DNA of 6,388 nucleotides from CBFGRU01 sp965651255 (GTDB taxonomy: Bacteria > Planctomycetota > Phycisphaerae > Phycisphaerales > SM1A02): positions 1-6,388 of the forward strand of contig CBFGRU010000185.1 in NCBI GenBank assembly GCA_965651255.1. The letters are read 5' to 3'. The position numbers and the translations under genes were made by a program. The notes under the pieces are model-generated. The model did no database searches and had not been told where the DNA came from. It was given only the letters and a program-made list of their open reading frames with translations. Positions within the stretch are counted from its first letter, which is position 1. Every line of letters begins with the position of its first letter. Positions 1 through 5,340 of this stretch are shown piece after piece.

Positions 1-251
1 GAAAGGCCGTTCATGAACCGGCTGTAGCGGGTTCCGCGCATCCGGCAAGCCGCCGTGATACGGGTAATCCAGAGTGCGCGGAAGTCACGTTTGCGGGCGC
101 GACGATCACGATACGCAAACCGGCCGGCACGCATCAGCGCGACTTTGGCCTGTTGTTTCAGCCGGCTCTTCGTGCCGTAATACCCGCGCGCAGCGCGAAG
201 CATTCGACGACGGGACTTGGTACGGGCAGCGCCTTTACGTGTACGAGGCAT
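1..251 (-). CDS. rplT: 50S ribosomal protein L20, partial (C-terminus beyond the left edge)
   Basis: Encodes the first 83 residues of L20, which binds 23S rRNA early in assembly of the large ribosomal subunit. The protein starts MPRTRKGAARTKSRRRML, then shows ARGYYGTKSRLKQQAK, then RFAYRDRRARKRDFRALW and ITRI.AACR, the standard L20 blocks rich in Arg and Lys. L20 is usually about 115-120 residues, so roughly the last 30-35 lie outside the window. The frame runs open to the window edge, with no break. The ATG at 249-251 is preceded by a good Shine-Dalgarno, AAGGAG on the minus strand (260-265), with 8 nt spacing. It lies 138 nt downstream of rpmI, the usual L35-L20 order, and is probably co-transcribed with it. 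Identification is very secure. Confidence 0.96.
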   Translation of the reverse strand, partial: MPRTRKGAARTKSRRRMLRAARGYYGTKSRLKQQAKVALMRAGRFAYRDRRARKRDFRALWITRITAACRMRGTRYSRFMNGL

Positions 252-346
252 CGATCAAACTCCTTCAACGCCGTGGCGGGGGTTTCCTCGCAACTCACGC
301 GAAAAAACGCTTTCGCCCGACCGGCAGTTGGTTGCGGTCAAACACA

Positions 347-372
347 ACATGCACCCTGGTCGGGGTGCATGT
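347..372 (-). other. Perfect 10-bp hairpin in the rpmI-rplT gap (attenuator, terminator or regulatory RNA candidate)
   Basis: ACATGCACCC (347-356) and GGGTGCATGT (363-372) are exact inverted repeats separated by six bases. On the transcribed (minus) strand the hairpin begins 18 nt after the rpmI stop codon and is followed by a mixed stretch (TGTGTTTGACC), not a clean U tract. A classical intrinsic terminator is therefore only weakly supported. Partial attenuation, mRNA stabilisation or processing, or a control site for L20 translation are alternatives. L20 is known to autoregulate in E. coli and Bacillus, but I see no recognisable rRNA-mimic there. Confidence 0.5.
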
Positions 373-389
373 CACTTCAGAAAACAAAC

Positions 390-644
390 TCAGGCCGCCG
401 CTTCCGCTCGCTGCTGCTGTGCCCGTTGAGCAGATTCGTGCGAGCGAATCTTGCGGTTCAGCAATGTGCGCAGTCGGCGAATCTCGGCGGCCAGCGCGTA
501 CGCCGGCTTGCGGTAATGTCGAATGCGGTGGGCGGCCTTGACGCTCTTGAGGTGACGGCCGCCGGCACGGTTGAACTTCACGAGGCCGGACTTGGTCACC
601 CGAACGCGCTTGAGCAAACCTTTATGTGACTTATTCTTCGGCAT
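390..644 (-). CDS. rpmI: 50S ribosomal protein L35, with C-terminal extension
   Basis: L35 is a small basic protein of the large ribosomal subunit. The 84-residue product begins MPKNKSHKGLLKRVRVT, followed by SGLVKFNRAGGRHL and HRIRHYRKPAY, matching the L35 pattern MPKxKxHKGxxKR ... GxxKxxxAGxxHL ... KxRxxRK. Typical L35 is about 65 residues; this one carries some 18-20 more, ending RIRSH-type basic then AQRAQQQRAEAAA, a low-complexity Ala/Gln/Arg tail. The start at 642-644 is fixed by the family N-terminus, although the upstream Shine-Dalgarno is weak (GAAAGA). In many bacteria infC precedes rpmI; here the next gene upstream on this strand is the unrelated membrane regulator at 801-1709, and a good promoter candidate sits between, so rpmI-rplT seems to be its own unit. 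Confidence 0.95.
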   Translation of the reverse strand: MPKNKSHKGLLKRVRVTKSGLVKFNRAGGRHLKSVKAAHRIRHYRKPAYALAAEIRRLRTLLNRKIRSHESAQRAQQQRAEAAA

Positions 645-686
645 GATCTTTCAACCGGCGAGGGGACTCATTTCAGGGGAGCCCAA

Positions 687-714
687 AGGGTAGCCCGTCC
701 GCCGGATCGGTCAA
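687..714 (-). promoter_or_regulatory. Candidate housekeeping promoter for rpmI-rplT
   Basis: On the minus strand a -35-like TTGACC (709-714) is followed after 16 nt by a -10-like TACCCT (687-692). Five of six and three of six bases match the sigma-70 consensus, the latter at the most conserved -10 positions. Initiation would fall near 680, giving a leader of about 36 nt before rpmI. The -35 box overlaps a dyad, GATCGG-TCAA-CCGATC (705-720), that could serve as an operator or be chance. The position, between the anti-sigma gene and rpmI, is where a promoter is expected. Confidence 0.4.
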
Positions 715-800
715 CCGATCAATGGCTCTATCGAACCCCCGGCGATCGAATGAACGCTGCTCGCGCCGGCTCACCTGGTTGGATGCGGCGCGGTCCCGCG

Positions 801-1709
801 TCAATGAGCGAGGAAGGTATCCATCGGCGATGCCGGCGTGGTCATGGGGTCAGATTCGTTGCCCCCGACGGGCAGCCAGATATTGTCATCGCTTCCGCGA
901 ACCGGGACTTCCAGCCAGACTACGGAAAGGTCATGCAGAAGCACATTCTGACCGCGTTCAGCGTGATTGCCGGAGTTCGTCAGGGGTGAGAGAAGGTTGG
1001 CCGCCCGACGGGCATCGAGCACCGGATTTCGATCGCCCAGGACCGCGGTGCCGGGGTCGCGCTGCCAGAGGACGCGGCTTGCGCGTTCCATGCCCTGCAC
1101 CTGATAGCTGTAGCCGAGGTTCAGAGAATGGCCAGGACAACTGGCGTGCCCATGCTCGCAGTACCCTTCGCGCACAAGTGGCAGCGGATCAAGCCAGCCC
1201 ACCGGTGTGATGCCTGCGAATCCGGCGATCTGCACCGGCACCTGACCGTTATTCGCACCGGCATAGCGAGCAAACGCTCCGCCGAGTTCGACCATGTTCA
1301 TCGAGCACGCCGCCGCCACTGACTGCTGGCGCACGTGCTGCATGACGGGAATACCGATTGACGCGGCAATCAGCAGCACCGCGGCGAGCGACATGAGGTC
1401 GGGAAGACGAAATCGGAACCGCGAAAGTCCGGCGGCCTCACGAATCTCCGCATCCACCTGCGCTGCATGGCGCGATTCCGATGCGCGGCGAATGCGTGCC
1501 ATCGTTGCATCGACCAGCATCTCATCCGCATCGTCCGCGGGGTAATCGTCGAGCAGCCCGACAAGACGCAACAACTGTCGGCCGCGCGCTCGATCCGACT
1601 CGGGCAGATCATGCAGCGAAGACTGGTCGATCCCGTTCTCCAGCAGAAGGTCGAGCACGCGCTGATCATCTGGAGACAATCGACCGAACTCGGGGGGTTG
1701 CTGACTCAT
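801..1709 (-). CDS. Probable membrane anti-sigma factor with pseudopilin-like (DUF1559-like) ectodomain
   Basis: A 302-residue protein whose gene overlaps the ECF sigma gene by ATGA (1706-1709), so translation is probably coupled. Residues 1-100 are hydrophilic and acidic-helical (LSPDDQRVLDLLLENG, ESDRARGRQLLRLVGLL), consistent with a cytoplasmic sigma-binding region; no zinc-binding HxxxCxxC anti-sigma motif is visible. Residues about 104-124 form one membrane helix (LMSLAAVLLIAASIGIPVM). The outside part begins with C135-S-M-N-M-V-E-L-G-G-A-F-A-R-Y-A and G-Q-V-P, which resembles the C-x-x-N-L-x-x-I/L-G-x-A-x3-Y block after the pilin helix in planctomycete pseudopilin/DUF1559 proteins, and ends with N248-H249-x3-G-Q-N-V-L-x2-D260, resembling their late H...GQNVLF.DG motif. 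C184 and C191 might form a disulphide. Anti-sigma function is inferred from position and topology. The product ends at a TGA (801-803). Confidence 0.7.
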   Translation of the reverse strand: MSQQPPEFGRLSPDDQRVLDLLLENGIDQSSLHDLPESDRARGRQLLRLVGLLDDYPADDADEMLVDATMARIRRASESRHAAQVDAEIREAAGLSRFRFRLPDLMSLAAVLLIAASIGIPVMQHVRQQSVAAACSMNMVELGGAFARYAGANNGQVPVQIAGFAGITPVGWLDPLPLVREGYCEHGHASCPGHSLNLGYSYQVQGMERASRVLWQRDPGTAVLGDRNPVLDARRAANLLSPLTNSGNHAERGQNVLLHDLSVVWLEVPVRGSDDNIWLPVGGNESDPMTTPASPMDTFLAH

Positions 1710-2311
1710 GAGACTCCCTTATCAGAAACGCGGGCTCGGCGCCACGCTTCGCCAAACGCTGCCACCGCAGAATGCAAACGGCTCTTCACCGTGCCCAACG
1801 GAATCTCGAGCGTGTCGGCAATCTGGTTGTAGCTCAACCGCTGGAAGTACGAAAGCAGAAGGATCTCGCGCAGATGTACCGGCAACGCATCCACGACTTC
1901 GCGTACCAAGCGGCTGCGTTCGCTGTCAAGAATCGGAGAATCCGGCGTCGGCAGATCCGCATCGAGCAGGTCAATGAAACCGACGCCATCCTTATCAAGA
2001 CCGGCGTTCGCGTTCAATGAAAGCATCGAACGCCGACCGTGCTTGCGGTGGTAATCGCGGGCCTTGTTCGTCGCGATCGTAAAGAGCCAGGGCCGGAACC
2101 GACGGTCCTGGTCAAAGGTGTTCGCCGAGAGGTGAATCTGCAGGAACGACTCCTGGAAAACATCTTCAGCCGCTGCACGCGAACCGAGATAGCGAATCAG
2201 AAAGTGAAACAGCTCGTTTCGGTATCGCTGAACGAGCGTTTCAAAGGCAATCGGGTCACCATCAAGATGGTCGCGAAGTAACTCCTCATCACTTCGCAGT
2301 TCATCAATCAT
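1706..2311 (-). CDS. ECF-family RNA polymerase sigma factor
   Basis: From the ATG at 2309-2311 the product is 201 residues, typical for group 4 (extracytoplasmic function) sigma factors. Region 2 spans about residues 21-90 (AFETLVQRYRNELFHFLIRY, AAEDVFQESFLQIH, FRPWLFTIATNKARDYHRK), and region 4 about 139-186 (ALPVHLREILLLSYFQRLSY, QIADTLEIPLGTVKSRLHSA), a clear helix-turn-helix for -35 recognition. There is no region 3, as expected. The start is uncertain: an in-frame ATG at 2339-2341 would add ten residues and has GGGG at a Shine-Dalgarno distance, while the one chosen has AAGGGA about 10 nt upstream and begins MIDELRSDEELL, close to the usual ECF start. A further upstream TTG (2468-2470) would add a non-conserved basic tail and is unlikely. 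It is the first gene of a two-gene operon with the probable anti-sigma factor and is divergent from the HMA lipoprotein gene. The signal it answers to is unknown. Confidence 0.92.
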   Translation of the reverse strand: MIDELRSDEELLRDHLDGDPIAFETLVQRYRNELFHFLIRYLGSRAAAEDVFQESFLQIHLSANTFDQDRRFRPWLFTIATNKARDYHRKHGRRSMLSLNANAGLDKDGVGFIDLLDADLPTPDSPILDSERSRLVREVVDALPVHLREILLLSYFQRLSYNQIADTLEIPLGTVKSRLHSAVAAFGEAWRRARVSDKGVS

Positions 2312-2456
2312 GCGAACAGAATCCCTTCGCGGTCCCGACATCTTACCCCGCGAAGGACCGGACCACCGCGAAATGCCATTCGGCTGACCGGCGATCGGAG
2401 ATGCAGCAGTTTGTCCGTGCGGCGTCTTCACCCGGGTTCTACGAACACTTCCGACC

Positions 2457-2483
2457 TCAGGATCGTTCAATTCGCGAAAGTTC
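2457..2483 (-). promoter_or_regulatory. Possible ECF-type (autoregulatory) promoter of the sigma operon
   Basis: On the minus strand GAACTT (2478-2483) is followed after 15 nt by TCCTGA (2457-2462). This resembles the ECF sigma pattern of an AAC-containing -35 box and a TCTGA/GTC-type -10 box. Initiation near 2450 would leave a leader of about 110-140 nt before the sigma gene, and would place the far-upstream TTG start outside the transcript. The match is by eye and short, so it may be chance. It lies in the 2342-2553 control region; I see no convincing sigma-70 promoter there for either direction. Confidence 0.3.
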
Positions 2484-2553
2484 GGTTATCGCCTTGCCGC
2501 CTTCGCTGTTTCCGGACGCAAGGCCTACCGTTCAGGGTTCAGGAGGAGTCAAG

Positions 2554-2964
2554 ATGGGAAGGCAAGACCTCACCACTCAACATGCTGGCCGCCTGCTCGC
2601 TCTCGCGGTGGGGATTGGCATCGCCATGCTGTTCATCACCGGGTGCCAAGGCGAGAACTCCTCTCCGGGCGCGGAAACCGTTGAAGTCGCCCGCATCGGG
2701 CCGGAACGATCGCTCACGATCGACATCGAAGGGATGCACTGCCAGGCGTGCGTCAACGCAGTCACCGATCGCGTCGGCGGCATCAACGGTGTGAAAGCGA
2801 TCGAAGTTGTTCTGGCAACGGGAAAGGCGCACATCACCGCGGTCGAATCCGTGCCGGATGATGAGGTCATCGAGGCCATCGAGAAACTCGGGTACACTGC
2901 TGCCATCGGAACTGAAGCGCCTGACGATGCACAGACCGAAGAATCGTCGGTCGAAGCGCAGTAG
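2554..2964 (+). CDS. Lipoprotein with heavy-metal-associated (HMA) domain
   Basis: A 136-residue protein. The ATG at 2554 is chosen because AGGAGGAG (2541-2548) stands 5 nt upstream and because it creates a proper lipoprotein signal: a basic start (MGRQDLTTQHAGR), a hydrophobic stretch (LLALAVGIGIAMLF) and lipobox ITGC with C31 as the lipidated cysteine. The next part, about residues 53-119, is an HMA fold: SLTIDIEGMHCQACVNAV with G60-M61-H62-C63-x2-C66, then GVKAIEVVLATGKAHIT and IEAIEKLGYTA. The two cysteines are the metal ligands in CopZ, Atx1 and MerP proteins, binding Cu(I), Hg(II) or similar; the metal here is unknown. The C-terminal 20 residues are acidic (APDDAQTEESSVEAQ). Most HMA proteins are cytosolic, soluble periplasmic, or P-type ATPase domains; a lipid-anchored outward-facing form is less usual. 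The M50 protease gene begins 48 nt downstream, probably one operon. Confidence 0.9.
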   Translation: MGRQDLTTQHAGRLLALAVGIGIAMLFITGCQGENSSPGAETVEVARIGPERSLTIDIEGMHCQACVNAVTDRVGGINGVKAIEVVLATGKAHITAVESVPDDEVIEAIEKLGYTAAIGTEAPDDAQTEESSVEAQ

Positions 2965-3012
2965 CGCCTCGGACGCGAATGGAGTAGTGACAGAAACGAG
3001 CGGAGCGCGACC

Positions 3013-3675
3013 GTGAACAAGTGGTGGCTGCACGAAGTCTACGAATCGTTCGGCGCAGCGGGCGTGTTCGGATGGGTTGCCTGGGTCATCGGATCGATCG
3101 TGTTGCATGAGCTGGCGCACGGCTGGGCCGCTCTCTGGCAGGGTGATGACACGCCGCGGCGACTTGGCCGCATGACCTGGAACCCACTGGTACATATGGG
3201 CCACGTCTCGCTGCTGATCTTCGCTGTGGCTGGATTTGCCTGGGGCCTGATGCCGGTGAATCCGAACAACTTCCGACGCTGGGGGCCGCGCTGGGGGGAT
3301 ATCGCCGTCACCCTGGCTGGGCCGTTGATGAACCTGCTGCTGGCCGCCATCGCCCTCGCCGGACTTTCGCTCTGGTTCTTCTTCGCGCCTCATACGGAAC
3401 CGATCTACACCAACGGCTGGACGATTCTGTACTTCGGAGTCTTTCTGAACATCTCCCTTGCCCTCTTCAACCTGCTGCCGATTCCCCCGCTGGATGGTGG
3501 AAACATCGCCAAATCACTCTGCCCTCCGTTCGCGGAGTTCTTCAACCGGCCGGAGGCGGTGTACTTCAGTCTGGGCGCGTTGGTCCTTTTCTTCATCACG
3601 CCGCTGTCCGATGCGATGTTCGGCTTCACCGGCGACATCGCGTCCACACTGGCGGACCTGGTGACGCCTCAGTAG
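3013..3675 (+). CDS. Site-2 protease family (M50) intramembrane zinc metalloprotease
   Basis: A 220-residue polytopic membrane protein with the complete M50 active site. H32-E33-L-A-H36 (HExxH) lies in the first long helix (about 17-36), and N153-L-L-P-I-P-P-L-D161-G-G (NxxPxPxLDGG) in a later one supplies the third zinc ligand, D161. Between them are VNPNNFRRWGPRWGDI and LAGPLMNLLLAA (103-111), a block common to small S2P proteins. Further hydrophobic segments lie near 65-80, 100-125, 137-155 and 184-205, about five in all. It has no PDZ domain, unlike RseP, and no fused CBS domains. The start is GTG at 3013, with a weak GGAG about 7-8 nt upstream. S2P enzymes cut membrane helices of anti-sigma factors and other regulators. 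The substrate here is unknown, but a membrane-bound probable anti-sigma factor is encoded 1.3 kb away. It ends 15 nt from the stop of the convergent gene, with no clear terminator between. Confidence 0.9.
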   Translation: MNKWWLHEVYESFGAAGVFGWVAWVIGSIVLHELAHGWAALWQGDDTPRRLGRMTWNPLVHMGHVSLLIFAVAGFAWGLMPVNPNNFRRWGPRWGDIAVTLAGPLMNLLLAAIALAGLSLWFFFAPHTEPIYTNGWTILYFGVFLNISLALFNLLPIPPLDGGNIAKSLCPPFAEFFNRPEAVYFSLGALVLFFITPLSDAMFGFTGDIASTLADLVTPQ

Positions 3676-3690
3676 AGAAGAAGCAGATCC

Positions 3691-5118
3691 TTATCTGGCC
3701 AACGAGGTCGATCTCGCGTGCATCCTCTTTCCCGTCGGGTTTGATTGCCCGGAACGGCTTGATGAGCCCGGTGGCAGCGGCCACGGCCCGGGCTTATCGA
3801 CCTGCGCCTGCTGTTCGGGCGTCAATTGAGTCCACAACCGTTCGAGACAAGCGTTATCAAGCGAAAGTGCCTCGCGCTGCAGCGCTCGCCACCGTTGGAA
3901 AAACTGATCGAGCACGCCTGGCCCCATGACTCCTTCCGCCATCGAATCAAGCCGCTCATTCGAGAGCGCCAGGTGCTCATCCGCATTCCGCGTGCGGGCT
4001 TCGTCAAGTTGATCCAGCCAGAGTTGCATGACCGCTCGCTGTTCATCGGAGACAACCTGCTTGGCATCAAGCTCGCGCATGAGAAGGTATGACTTGCTCT
4101 TCTCCGGCCTCCAATATGCTGCGTGCAGTTCGTCATTAAAACTGTTGCGCAGCGTTGCCGCTGCCTCAGCATGAAGCAACGACAGCAGTCTGGCTCGAAA
4201 CTCGCGGTTCGTGTCCCGAATCGCCTGCCTCAGAACCAGCCCCTTCTGACTGAACTCAAAGAAACTTTGGGCAGCAACGGGATCAACCGCTCGTACACCT
4301 CGAAACTGACCGTTGTCGTCAAGCACTTCCACCTGCCGCAGCGCCTGATTCAATTCCTGTTGACGCCGATGATGGCGACGATTGAAGTTTGTCTGCCATT
4401 CACGAAGTGACCTCAACTCACCGTCGATAGCCAATTCGTATGCCCGACAGACTGCATCAAACGCCTCGGGACTGGGCGTACTCTCGCTCGACAGCTCAGC
4501 CCCCTCCACATGAGCGAGGAGATTGATGCCGATCTCGGGATATGCGGCGTCTCGCGCGAGAAAGCACGTTCGATCAAGCCAGCGTCGATACGTTGGCCAG
4601 GAATCCTGCTCACTCTTCGACAGTAGCGCACGGAGATTATTGAGAAACGCCGCTTCAATCGCGGCCTGCTCGTCCGCGAGTCTTGCCAGTTTGATCTCAC
4701 CCTCGATGGGCCGGGCATCCAGTTCGGCCAGTGCATCTTCAAAGCGAATCGCGATGAGTGCCACTTCCCGCGAATCGGCCCCGGAATCGAACGCTGCCTT
4801 GATCGCTTCGTTCATCTCGTTGGAGAGTTTCCTCCGTTCTGTCTGTGCCGCCTTCACCAGTTCGACCCATTCGATGCGAATCGGCTCGATTGACTCGCGG
4901 TTGAATGTCGCCAGTTCGCCGACGTACAGGTCATACAACGATCTCGCAATGGTCGCGCGGTCGTCATCAAGTTGAAAGTCTTTGATGAACCGGTCGATAT
5001 GCTCGCGTTTGATGAGCGTTACACCGGGCTGTTCAAAACCAGTCGCCCATTGCATGGCGTTTACGACCGGCGATAGAAGAACGAACCACACCGCGAGAAG
5101 GACCACATGGAATCGCAT
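3691..5118 (-). CDS. Secreted helical protein of unknown function, possibly with three repeated helical units
   Basis: A 475-residue protein I do not recognise. The start is ATG at 5116-5118, with a consensus AAGGAGGT 4 nt upstream; the GTG two codons earlier overlaps that Shine-Dalgarno and is rejected. Residues 1-21 form a Sec signal peptide (MRFHVVLLAVWFVLLSP, likely cut after V-N-A21). The mature protein is nearly all charged amphipathic helix, rich in Glu, Arg, Ala and Leu. Segments near 54-80 (RATIARSLYDLYVGELATFN), 219-250 (AFDAVCRAYELAIDGELRSL) and 360-390 (QRAVMQLWLDQLDEARTRN) look alike. So do the end points NLRALLSKSEQDSW (161-174), RLLSLLHAEAAATL (310-323) and CLERLWTQLTPEQQ (424-437), the last resembling an LTxxQ (Spy/CpxP-like) motif. 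The tail after 442 is Pro/Ser/Arg-rich and probably disordered. A periplasmic or surface scaffold is plausible, but function is unknown. It is a single-gene unit, divergent from rpsP. Confidence 0.85.
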   Translation of the reverse strand: MRFHVVLLAVWFVLLSPVVNAMQWATGFEQPGVTLIKREHIDRFIKDFQLDDDRATIARSLYDLYVGELATFNRESIEPIRIEWVELVKAAQTERRKLSNEMNEAIKAAFDSGADSREVALIAIRFEDALAELDARPIEGEIKLARLADEQAAIEAAFLNNLRALLSKSEQDSWPTYRRWLDRTCFLARDAAYPEIGINLLAHVEGAELSSESTPSPEAFDAVCRAYELAIDGELRSLREWQTNFNRRHHRRQQELNQALRQVEVLDDNGQFRGVRAVDPVAAQSFFEFSQKGLVLRQAIRDTNREFRARLLSLLHAEAAATLRNSFNDELHAAYWRPEKSKSYLLMRELDAKQVVSDEQRAVMQLWLDQLDEARTRNADEHLALSNERLDSMAEGVMGPGVLDQFFQRWRALQREALSLDNACLERLWTQLTPEQQAQVDKPGPWPLPPGSSSRSGQSNPTGKRMHARSTSLAR

Positions 5119-5192
5119 GACCACCTCCTTAGACGGGCGTTGATCAATGGGACCAATCTAACAGATCGTCGGGACGACCGAAAAGGCGCATC

Positions 5193-5220
5193 TTGATCGT
5201 CGGTTACTGACGGCTATCCT
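5193..5220 (+). promoter_or_regulatory. Candidate housekeeping promoter for rpsP-trmD
   Basis: TTGATC (5193-5198) and TATCCT (5215-5220) are separated by 16 nt, each matching the sigma-70 consensus at four of six positions. Initiation would be near 5227, giving a leader of about 114 nt. Spacing and both boxes resemble the candidate upstream of rpmI (TTGACC-16-TACCCT), which adds some support. The rest of the 5119-5340 gap also holds a short dyad, TCGTC-GG-GACGA (5166-5177), and must contain the promoter of the divergent secreted-protein gene, which I could not place. Confidence 0.38.
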
Positions 5221-5292
5221 TGCCACTCACGAACCCGTCCGTTTCAGGGATGTTCGCACAGGTGAGTCGTCCGCAGCGACTGCCTCCCGAAC

Positions 5293-5320
5293 CCCGCCGG
5301 GCACTTGCCGGTGTAACGGG
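5293..5320 (+). other. Imperfect GC-rich hairpin in the rpsP leader
   Basis: CCCG (5293-5296) can pair with CGGG (5317-5320), enclosing an inner stem CCGG (5297-5300) with CCGG (5308-5311), leaving a one-sided bulge TGTAA. It stands just before the rpsP Shine-Dalgarno (AGAAGGA, 5328-5334), where leader structure could affect translation. Short complementary runs like this arise often in GC-rich DNA, so this is weakly supported. Confidence 0.2.
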
Positions 5321-5340
5321 CCTGACAGAAGGATACCGAC

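Noticed and set aside
74..629. Overlapping plus-strand open frames of 155 and 158 codons
   Set aside because: They run opposite rplT and rpmI and across the gap between them, with no Shine-Dalgarno or domain support.
763..800. GCGCCG/CGGCGC and CGCGG/CCGCG inverted repeats after the membrane regulator gene
   Set aside because: Short stems with a 17-nt or 2-nt loop and no T tract on the minus strand; expected by chance in GC-rich DNA, so not called as a terminator.
722..1210. 162-codon open frame on the plus strand
   Set aside because: It overlaps the membrane regulator gene, which is supported by the ATGA overlap and a coherent membrane-protein layout. The plus-strand translation is Arg/Pro-rich shadow sequence typical of GC-rich DNA.
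2312..2470. Extended N-terminus of the sigma factor from a TTG at 2468-2470
   Set aside because: The extra 53 residues are basic and Pro/Ser/Gly-rich, unlike ECF sigma factors, and the candidate promoter overlaps that start. The later ATG starts fit the family length.
2401..2553. Extended N-terminus of the HMA lipoprotein from an ATG at 2401
   Set aside because: It would bury the lipoprotein signal inside the protein and ignore the strong AGGAGGAG just before the ATG at 2554.
2539..3393. Long open frame on the minus strand (284 codons)
   Set aside because: It lies opposite the HMA lipoprotein and the M50 protease, both with strong motifs and sound starts. Its translation is charged, low-order and has no recognisable domain.
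3765..3794. GC-rich hairpin AGCCCG-GTGGC / GCCAC-CGGGCT as terminator of the protease gene
   Set aside because: It lies inside the coding region of the convergent secreted-protein gene, where the codons for a Pro/Gly-rich stretch explain the bases, and no T tract follows on the plus strand.
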